This document shows, piece after piece, positions 1 through 4,616 of a stretch of DNA of 6,252 bases. The position numbers and the translations under genes were made by a program. Location of the stretch: NCBI GenBank assembly GCA_011330835.1, contig DRPO01000092.1, positions 1 through 6,252 on the forward strand, in the 5' to 3' direction. Source of the stretch: Gammaproteobacteria bacterium (GTDB taxonomy: Bacteria; Pseudomonadota; Gammaproteobacteria; UWMA-0217). The notes beneath the pieces were generated by a model, which worked only from the letters and a program-made list of their open reading frames with translations, ran no database searches and had not been told where the DNA came from. Each line of letters starts with the position of its first letter. Positions within the stretch are counted from its first letter, which is position 1.

Positions 1-106
1 CGATCAACAGCTGCGACTGGTCGAGAAACGCCGGCTGGGTATGGCGTTTGATGGGCAACGGGGATTCATAATCCAGCTTCTTGGCCGGAGAAACGACAAT
101 CAGCAT
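1..106 (-). CDS. yaaA: YaaA family peroxide-stress protein, N-terminal fragment
   Basis: This is the first 35 codons of a gene that continues past the left edge of the window. The ATG is read at 106-104 on the minus strand. The peptide begins MLIVVSPAKKLDYESPLP and goes on with a TQPAFLDQSQLL stretch. This closely follows the opening of E. coli YaaA as I remember it (MLILISPAKTLDYQSPL, then a leucine-rich LLD.SQQLI segment). YaaA proteins (DUF328) are cytoplasmic, about 250-260 residues long, bind DNA and limit iron-driven oxidative damage during peroxide stress. The SPAK-LDY signature at residues 6-13 is the main support. No good Shine-Dalgarno is visible before the ATG. The gene is divergent from argG and separated from it by a repeat-filled 0.5 kb. 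The family call is fairly sure; the rest of the protein is not visible. Confidence 0.85.
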   Translation of the reverse strand, partial: MLIVVSPAKKLDYESPLPIKRHTQPAFLDQSQLLI

Positions 107-229
107 CGGGACAGATAGATGGTCAGAAAAGGCCCGTATCTTACCACGCGGGACAGTGGAGTCTTGAAATCGGGAGCCTTTCGTCGGGGATTGTGGAGGC
201 GCGGGCATCTCGTGAAAGGGTCGTCCCCC

Positions 230-294
230 GTCATTGCCGCTGACGCCTACTGCCTTGTCATTCCCGCTGACGCCTACTACCCCGTCATTCCCGC
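230..294. repeat. 27-bp tandem repeat, about 2.4 units
   Basis: Two full units lie at 230-256 and 257-283. Both read GTCATT(G/C)CCGCTGACGCC followed by TACT and a variable five-base end. A third, partial unit (GTCATTCCCGC from 284) becomes the left arm of the hairpin repeat that follows. The units share 21 of 27 or more bases, so this looks like local duplication of the edge of the dispersed repeat and not an independent element. No coding role is apparent. Confidence 0.75.
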
Positions 295-360
295 GAAAGC
301 GGGAATCCAGTGTTTGGGCAGTGGATTCCGGGGCTTCGTTGCACTCCGCCCGGAATGACG
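284..360. repeat. Dispersed palindromic repeat (CATTCCCGCGAAAGCGGGAAT type), copy 1
   Basis: An 8-bp perfect stem (ATTCCCGC at 287-294, GCGGGAAT at 299-306) is closed by a GAAA loop. A second stem pairs ATTCCGGG at 325-332 with CCCGGAAT at 349-356. The family of short palindromes with ATTCCC...GGGAAT arms is widespread in proteobacterial intergenic DNA (for example dRS3 in Neisseria). Bases 302-360 align without gaps to 2686-2744 with 48 of 59 identical, in the same orientation, so the window holds two copies flanking argG-mlaA. Confidence 0.85.
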
Positions 361-414
361 AGAAAGAGGGCGCAAGTACGCTGCCGTGAGCGTGAGATTT
401 TCATCCGTGACGGG

Positions 415-583
415 TATATACTTCTCGCGTCCAAGAATACCCCATTCATGGCGCGCATCTTTTCGCCGATAGCTGCGTTGTAAAAACTTGACGTAGCGCC
501 ACTATGCCTGCGTTTTTACGCCTTGCTCTCGACGAAAACCTACACGCCCTGAATGGGGTATTCTTGAACGCGAGAAGTATATA
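415..583. repeat. 169-bp foldback palindrome upstream of argG
   Basis: The left arm at 415-453 and the right arm at 545-583 are reverse complements at 37 of 39 positions, in exact register around a centre near base 499. The 91 bases between them are also partly self-complementary: the TTTTCGCCGATAGC segment near 460-473 faces GCTCTCGACGAAAA near 525-538, and TAAAAAC at 481-487 faces GTTTTTA at 512-518. The whole unit can therefore form a cruciform or a long hairpin. It contains no transposase and no clear target-site duplication. It looks like a MITE or a large intergenic repeat. The right arm ends inside the argG -10 box, which makes it part of the promoter region. Confidence 0.88.
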
Positions 584-585
584 AT
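580..585 (+). promoter_or_regulatory. Probable -10 box of the argG promoter
   Basis: A perfect TATAAT lies 30 bases before the argG ATG, which would place the transcription start near 591-593 and leave a leader of only about 24 bases. At a 16-18 base spacing there is no good -35 hexamer (the 17-base position reads GGTATT). A TTGAAC at 564-569 is only 10 bases away, too close to serve. There is no TGn extension. The box overlaps the tip of the foldback palindrome. I see no ARG-box palindrome for ArgR. Confidence 0.5.
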
Positions 586-615
586 CCCGCACCTCTCACT
601 ACGGATGCTGAAAAC

Positions 616-1836
616 ATGTCGCAACAATCGGTCAAAAAAGTCGTACTGGCGTATTCAGGCGGGCTGGATACCTCGATCATCGTCAAGTGGCTGCAGGAGG
701 AATACGGCTGCGAGGTCGTGACCTTCACGGCGGATATCGGTCAGGGCGAGGAGGTCGAGCCGGCGCGCGCCAAGGCCGAAGCGCTGGGGATCAAGGAGAT
801 CTATATCGAGGATCTGCGGGAGGAGTTCGTTCGCGACTACGTGTTCCCAATGTTCCGCGCCAATGCAATCTACGAGGGCGAATACCTGCTCGGCACGTCG
901 ATCGCCCGACCGTTGATCGCCAAACGCATGGTCGAAATCGCGAAGGAGACGGGCGCCGACGCTATCTCACACGGCGCGACCGGGAAGGGCAACGACCAGG
1001 TGCGTTTCGAGTTGGGCGCTTACGCGCTGATGCCCGGAGTGCGGATCATCGCGCCGTGGCGGGAGTGGTCGCTCAGTTCGCGCGAGTCGCTGATGGCCTA
1101 TGCGGAGCAGCATGGCATTCCGGTGGAGATGAAGCGCGGCAAGAAGTCGCCGTACTCGATGGACGCCAATCTGCTGCACATTTCCTACGAGGGCGGGATT
1201 CTCGAAGACCCCTGGAACGAGCCGGACGAGGCCATGTGGCGCTGGACGAAATCGCCGGAAGCATCTCCCGACGCGCCCCGTTACGTAGAACTGGAATACG
1301 AGCGCGGCGACGTGGTGGCGATCGATGGCGAACGCTTGTCGCCGGCGGCTGTGCTGGAGACGCTGAACCGCTACGGCGGCGACAATGGCGTTGGCCGTTC
1401 CGACATTGTTGAAAACCGATATGTGGGCATGAAATCACGCGGCTGTTACGAAACCCCGGGGGGAACGATCCTGCTCAAGGCGCACCGGGCCATGGAATCG
1501 CTGACGCTGGATCGCGAGGCGGCGCACCTGAAGGATGAGCTGATGCCGCGCTACGCGGAGCTGATCTACAACGGCTACTGGTGGAGCCCCGAGCGCGAAA
1601 TGCTCCAGGCCGCCATCGACCAGACTCAGGAATGCGTCAATGGCGCGGTGCGCCTCAAACTGTACAAGGGCAATGTCACCGTGGTGGGCCGCAGGTCGGA
1701 AACCAACAGTCTGTTCGACGAGGACATCGCCACCTTCGAGGACGACGCGGGCGCCTACGACCAGAAAGACGCCGAGGGCTTCATCAAGCTCAACGCGTTG
1801 AGATTGCGGATCGCCGCGCGCAAGTCGGCATCGTAG
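616..1836 (+). CDS. argG: Argininosuccinate synthase
   Basis: ArgG joins citrulline and aspartate using ATP to make argininosuccinate, the penultimate step of arginine synthesis in the cytoplasm. The 406-residue product matches the usual size of the shorter, about 400-residue class of the family. Both family signatures are intact: the PP-loop AYSGGLDTS at residues 12-20 and [13 protein letters not shown] at 120-132. Further conserved segments include [14 protein letters not shown] (181-194) and the C-terminal TLLKAHR-like region (ILLKAHR). The ATG at 616 is preferred because the protein begins the usual few residues before the VVLAYSGG strand; only a weak GGAT (603-606) precedes it. The stop codon TAG shares its last base with the GTG start of mlaA, so the two genes are probably co-transcribed. 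The enzyme looks complete and functional. Confidence 0.98.
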   Translation: MSQQSVKKVVLAYSGGLDTSIIVKWLQEEYGCEVVTFTADIGQGEEVEPARAKAEALGIKEIYIEDLREEFVRDYVFPMFRANAIYEGEYLLGTSIARPLIAKRMVEIAKETGADAISHGATGKGNDQVRFELGAYALMPGVRIIAPWREWSLSSRESLMAYAEQHGIPVEMKRGKKSPYSMDANLLHISYEGGILEDPWNEPDEAMWRWTKSPEASPDAPRYVELEYERGDVVAIDGERLSPAAVLETLNRYGGDNGVGRSDIVENRYVGMKSRGCYETPGGTILLKAHRAMESLTLDREAAHLKDELMPRYAELIYNGYWWSPEREMLQAAIDQTQECVNGAVRLKLYKGNVTVVGRRSETNSLFDEDIATFEDDAGAYDQKDAEGFIKLNALRLRIAARKSAS

Positions 1837-2579
1837 TGAACAGGGCGCTGCTGATCGGGTTGCTCTTGCTGCTGGGTGGCTGCGCCACCGTACCGCAGAG
1901 CAGCCGCGACCCCGCCGACCCGTGGGAAAGCTATAACCGCACGGTATTCAAATTCAATGACGCCGTGGACAAGGCTGTCCTCAAACCGGTCGCCCGGGGC
2001 TACCAGAAGATCACGCCGGACATGGTGGAAACCGGCGTGTCCAACTTTTTCTCCAACCTCAGCGATCTTGGCGTCTCGCTCAACAACCTGTTGCAGGGCG
2101 AACCCAGGCGGGCGGGATCGGATTTGTTGCGTTTCGTTCTCAACTCGACTTTCGGCCTGGTGGGCGTCATCGACGTCGCCTCCTCTCTCGGCCTCGAAAA
2201 GCATGCGGAGGACTTCGGCCAGACCATGGCCGTCTGGGGCGTCCCCAGCGGACCTTACTTCGTTATTCCGTTCTACGGGCCCAGCACCATTCGCGACACC
2301 GCCGGTTTTGGCGTCGATTTGATCACCCACTATCCCTGGCGCTACCTGGATGATCGTGTTACCCGCTACGTCCTTACCACCCTGAGCGTTATCAACCTTC
2401 GATCCGAAGTTCTCCAGCTCGAAGACCTGGTTGGCATCGAGTTTTACGACCGCTACGCCAGCACCCGGGACGCCTGGCTGCAATATCGCGAGGCGCAGAT
2501 CAAGAATGGCGATGTCGCCAACTCCGAAGAGGATGACGAAGAGATGATCCGGGAGCTGGAGGAACTGGACGAACAGTAG
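1836..2579 (+). CDS. mlaA: MlaA (VacJ) family outer-membrane lipoprotein
   Basis: MlaA sits in the outer membrane and removes misplaced phospholipids from the outer leaflet, passing them to periplasmic MlaC and the inner-membrane MlaFEDB transporter. The 247-residue product is close to the E. coli length. Residues 1-16 form a short lipoprotein signal (MNRALLIGLL... ending LGGC) with the lipidated Cys at 16; the +2 residue is Ala, consistent with outer-membrane sorting. Family hallmarks follow: DPWESYNR (28-35), FFSNLSDLGVSLNNLLQG (71-88), LNSTFGLVGVIDVA (102-115), EDFGQT (125-130) and YGPSTIRD (147-154). The tail from about 229 is highly acidic. I chose the GTG at 1836 because it places the signal peptide at the N-terminus; the longer open frame back to 1581 only reads argG out of frame. 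No Shine-Dalgarno is obvious, so translation probably depends on reinitiation after argG. The other mla genes are not in this window. Confidence 0.95.
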   Translation: MNRALLIGLLLLLGGCATVPQSSRDPADPWESYNRTVFKFNDAVDKAVLKPVARGYQKITPDMVETGVSNFFSNLSDLGVSLNNLLQGEPRRAGSDLLRFVLNSTFGLVGVIDVASSLGLEKHAEDFGQTMAVWGVPSGPYFVIPFYGPSTIRDTAGFGVDLITHYPWRYLDDRVTRYVLTTLSVINLRSEVLQLEDLVGIEFYDRYASTRDAWLQYREAQIKNGDVANSEEDDEEMIRELEELDEQ

Positions 2580-2580
2580 C

Positions 2581-2628
2581 GGCTTGGCCGCGAGAAGTAT
2601 ATTACTCGTTGCGTATATTCTCGCAGCC
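2581..2628. repeat. Imperfect palindrome just after mlaA, sharing the foldback tip sequence
   Basis: GCGAGAA at 2590-2596 pairs with TTCTCGC at 2618-2624. After a one-base bulge the stem is extended by TATAT at 2598-2602 with GTATA at 2613-2617, and an outer GGCT/AGCC pair (2581-2584, 2625-2628) lies across an internal loop. The 14 bases CGCGAGAAGTATAT at 2589-2602 are identical to 569-582 in the foldback upstream of argG. It starts one base after the mlaA stop, so it could act as a 3' stabiliser or a weak terminator, but no T-run follows. Confidence 0.65.
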
Positions 2629-2649
2629 ACGGTGGCGCTCCCAATAGTC

Positions 2650-2673
2650 CCCTCTCCCCCTTGGGGGAGAGGG
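2650..2673. terminator. 11-bp perfect hairpin between convergent genes
   Basis: CCCTCTCCCCC (2650-2660) and GGGGGAGAGGG (2663-2673) form a perfect 11-bp GC-rich stem with a two-base TT centre, followed by TTAGGGTGAGGGGGA. This is the widespread CCCTCTCCC...GGGAGAGGGTTAGGGTGAGGG intergenic repeat seen in many gammaproteobacteria. It lies between the ends of mlaA (plus) and cobO (minus), so a bidirectional transcription block is plausible. It lacks the T-tract of a classic intrinsic terminator on either strand, so the terminator role is an inference; that it is a repeat is much surer. Confidence 0.45.
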
Positions 2674-2685
2674 TTAGGGTGAGGG

Positions 2686-2744
2686 GGAATCCAGCGCCTT
2701 TGGACTGGATTCCGGGTCTTCGCTCCACTCAGCCCGGAATGACG
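2686..2744. repeat. Dispersed palindromic repeat, copy 2
   Basis: This stretch aligns without gaps to 302-360 with 48 of 59 bases identical. It offers two alternative stems that share bases: AATCCAG (2688-2694) with CTGGATT (2705-2711), or ATTCCGGG (2709-2716) with CCCGGAAT (2733-2740). Compared with copy 1 it lacks the left CATTCCCGCGAAAGC stem, where the 11-bp CCCTCTCC hairpin repeat is joined instead, so the two repeat families form a composite. Confidence 0.82.
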
Positions 2745-2781
2745 GGTGGGTGGCGGGGCGGGCGAAGGGGAGTAAGAGCGC

Positions 2782-3393
2782 CTACAGCTCCACCCCTTTC
2801 TGCGCCATGACGCCCTGTCGGTAGGCGTGTTTGATATCTCTCATTTCAGTGACGGTGTCGGCGGCTTCGATCAGCGGGTCGGGCGCGCCGCGTCCGGTAA
2901 TGACGACGTGCTGCATCGGCGGGCGTGTTTCAAGCGCCTTGAGCACCTCTTCGGTCGGCAGATAGCCGAGTTGCAGGACAATGTTGAGTTCGTCGAGCAG
3001 AACCAGGTCAACATCGGAATCGCCCAAAAAGCTTAGCGCCTTGTTCCAGGCGCGGCGGACGGTCGCGATGTCCTTATCGCGATCCTGGGTGTCCCAGGTG
3101 AAGCCGTCGCCCATGACGTTGAAATCGACGTTTTCAGGAAACCGCTGGAAAAAGGCTTCCTCGCCGGTGGCGTACGCACCCTTGATGAACTGCACGACCG
3201 CGATGCGCATGTCGTGGCCCAGCGCGCGGGCGACCATGCCGAAGCCGGAGCTGCTTTTGCCCTTGCCGTTGCCGGTCAGCACGATGACAATGCCGCGCCG
3301 TTCCGTGGCGCGGGCGATGCCGTCATCGATGACTTTTTTCTTGCGGCGCATGCGCTCCCGATGGCGTCGGGATTTTTCGTCGGGATCCGTCAC
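2782..3393 (-). CDS. cobO: Corrinoid adenosyltransferase (CobO/BtuR/CobA family)
   Basis: The enzyme transfers the adenosyl group of ATP to the reduced cobalt of cob(I)yrinic acid diamide or cob(I)alamin in the cytoplasm, making the coenzyme form. The 203-residue product is the usual family length. Visible hallmarks are the basic N-terminal helix RHRERMRRKKK, the P-loop GNGKGKSS (41-48), VVQFIKG (66-72), GFTWDTQD (97-104), the LLDELN strand (132-137), VVITGRGAP (163-171) and the C-terminal GVMAQKGVEL. The start is a GTG at 3393-3391, two bases after the stop of the lipoprotein gene and without a visible Shine-Dalgarno, which suggests coupled translation. It is the last gene of the minus-strand unit. 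With the receptor and lipoprotein upstream, it points to corrinoid uptake and salvage; from this gene alone de novo synthesis cannot be excluded. Confidence 0.95.
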   Translation of the reverse strand: MTDPDEKSRRHRERMRRKKKVIDDGIARATERRGIVIVLTGNGKGKSSSGFGMVARALGHDMRIAVVQFIKGAYATGEEAFFQRFPENVDFNVMGDGFTWDTQDRDKDIATVRRAWNKALSFLGDSDVDLVLLDELNIVLQLGYLPTEEVLKALETRPPMQHVVITGRGAPDPLIEAADTVTEMRDIKHAYRQGVMAQKGVEL

Positions 3394-3395
3394 AG

Positions 3396-4616
3396 CTATT
3401 GCGCGTCGCAGATGGCGATGGTTGAGGGGTTCAGGGTGGTGGAGAGGCGTTGCTCAATGACCGATCCGTCCTCGCCGTTCAGCAGTTCCAGTCCGGGATC
3501 CGTGCTGTCGGCGATGCCGACCCAGAGCTGTCCCTGGGCGTCGTGCGCGAGTCCGCCGATGGGGGTGTGTTCGATGCCGGCGACGGGTTGGGGCACCCCG
3601 TGATCATCGCTGTCCACAGCTCCGGTCATCGGGTTGAAACTGTAGAGCGTATTGTCGTTGAAACCGGCATAACCCACCAGATAACCCTTGTCGGCGGAGA
3701 CGATTTCCATGTCGGTAATCTGGCCGAGGGGGTGATTTTGCGCGTCGCCATCGTCGACAAGCAATTGCGTGGCGTATTGGTTGGCCGGGTCGATGGTGGC
3801 GATGCCGCCAGTATATTCCGGCTCTTGCGGCGCGAAGCCGAAGCGACCGGAGCCCTGAACGTAGATCAGGCCGGTCTCGGCGTTGTATTCGATATCGCTA
3901 GGGTTTTTGATGGGCAGGAGGATGCCCTTGAGCCCATCCTGGTCGGGGCGGGTGTCGATTTCCGAATCGGTGGCGGTGTCGAAGACGGCGACGTAGGCGT
4001 CCTGTGGCGCGAAACTCTGGTCGAAGCGTTGCAGCAGAATATAGAGCTTGCCATCGACAATCAGTCCGCGTTCCATTTCCGGCGCTCCGTCGACGCTATA
4101 GGCGCTCAGGTCGAGTTCGCCGGTTTTGAAGGCGTCATCGGTACTGGCCTTCGGGTCAACGATCCAGGCTTTAGGGCTGCCGTAACGCAGCAAATAGGCT
4201 TTGTTGTCGCTGGCGAATACCAGATCGTGCGGATTGCTGTTCGCGGTTTCCACACCGCTGGCGTCCTTGGTGGAGAGTTGCGCAAGCGGCGCGTCGGGCT
4301 GGTTGATGTCGAAGCGGGTGACGTTTTCGCCGGTAAACCGCTCGATGCGGAAAAATTCGTCGCCATGACAAACGACGGTGATATCCGACGAGGTCGGCGC
4401 AAGATCGGTTTGCCCGTCGTAGGGCGATTCGGTATTGAAGACCGCGTGAGCTCCTGAGCTATAGTCTGGCGCGACGGTGGCGACCACCACCTTTTGTGGG
4501 GTGGGCGCGCTCTGCTCTTCATCACCGCCGCCTCCGGAAGAATGGCATCCCGCCGTCAGCGCGGCGACAATCGCCAGGGAGAGGGTGGAACGGGTGATTG
4601 TGGATCGGTTATTCAT
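3396..4616 (-). CDS. Predicted beta-propeller lipoprotein, partner of the TonB-dependent receptor
   Basis: I do not recognise a named gene here. The 406-residue product starts with a lipoprotein signal: basic N-region, hydrophobic LSLAIVAALTAG, then Cys at 24, followed by a flexible linker (HSSGGGGDEEQSAPTP). The rest shows a repeating pattern of about six units, each with a short hydrophobic strand, a D/N-G/K turn, a second strand and a 'V/I-D-P/T' ending: near 80-105, 129-157 (HDLVFASDNKAYLL), 181-216, 239-276 (PSDIEYNAETGLIYV), 299-333 (ITDMEIVSADKGYLVGY) and 352-400 (IGGLAHDAQGQLWVG). This is the look of a YncE-like beta-propeller. Two cysteines besides Cys24 occur, at 83 and 403. The gene overlaps the receptor gene by 8 bp and ends 2 bp before cobO, so a role in corrinoid binding beside the receptor, like BtuG of Bacteroidetes, is inferred. 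A general surface-binding lipoprotein for another ligand remains possible. Confidence 0.88.
   Translation of the reverse strand: MNNRSTITRSTLSLAIVAALTAGCHSSGGGGDEEQSAPTPQKVVVATVAPDYSSGAHAVFNTESPYDGQTDLAPTSSDITVVCHGDEFFRIERFTGENVTRFDINQPDAPLAQLSTKDASGVETANSNPHDLVFASDNKAYLLRYGSPKAWIVDPKASTDDAFKTGELDLSAYSVDGAPEMERGLIVDGKLYILLQRFDQSFAPQDAYVAVFDTATDSEIDTRPDQDGLKGILLPIKNPSDIEYNAETGLIYVQGSGRFGFAPQEPEYTGGIATIDPANQYATQLLVDDGDAQNHPLGQITDMEIVSADKGYLVGYAGFNDNTLYSFNPMTGAVDSDDHGVPQPVAGIEHTPIGGLAHDAQGQLWVGIADSTDPGLELLNGEDGSVIEQRLSTTLNPSTIAICDAQ

Larger units (their letters stand above)
107..615. other. Gene-free, repeat-filled region between yaaA and argG
   Basis: I see no credible gene in this 509-base stretch. 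A short plus-strand frame at about 119-358 is open only because it reads through the 27-bp repeat and the hairpin repeat, giving the VIPA-AY-VIPAKAGIQ type of peptide such repeats produce; it has no ribosome binding site. Bases 107-229 would hold the yaaA promoter. A weak minus-strand TAAGAT lies near 139-144 but has no convincing -35 partner. Bases 361-414 show nothing recognisable. The remaining parts are listed as separate repeat and promoter entries. Confidence 0.7.

Noticed and set aside
230..294. CRISPR array
   Set aside because: The 27-bp units are directly adjacent with no spacers, and no cas genes are present.
119..358. Small 79-residue plus-strand open frame
   Set aside because: It reads through the tandem and hairpin repeats, giving repeat-encoded VIPA..GIQ peptide, and has no ribosome binding site or family resemblance.
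488..516. Promoter starting at TTGACG in the foldback loop
   Set aside because: No -10 hexamer lies at a normal spacing; TATGCC is only 9 bases away.
415..583. Attenuator or riboswitch in the argG leader
   Set aside because: If TATAAT at 580-585 is used, the palindrome lies upstream of the transcription start and is not in the mRNA leader.
415..615. ARG-box operator for ArgR before argG
   Set aside because: ATTCAT at 443-448 and TGAAT at 550-554 occur but belong to the two arms of the foldback, about 100 bases apart, and no 18-base ARG-box palindrome is formed.
1581..1835. Longer start for mlaA inside argG
   Set aside because: The extra 85 residues are argG read in another frame and would bury the lipoprotein signal; the GTG at 1836 gives a proper signal peptide.
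1755..2630. Long minus-strand open frame opposite mlaA (291 codons)
   Set aside because: It is a shadow of mlaA in GC-rich DNA, runs through the downstream palindrome and shows no recognisable domain.
3450..4457. Long plus-strand open frame opposite the lipoprotein gene (335 codons)
   Set aside because: It is rich in V, G, D and R with no signal or domain, and the opposite strand has a lipobox, a ribosome site and operon spacing.
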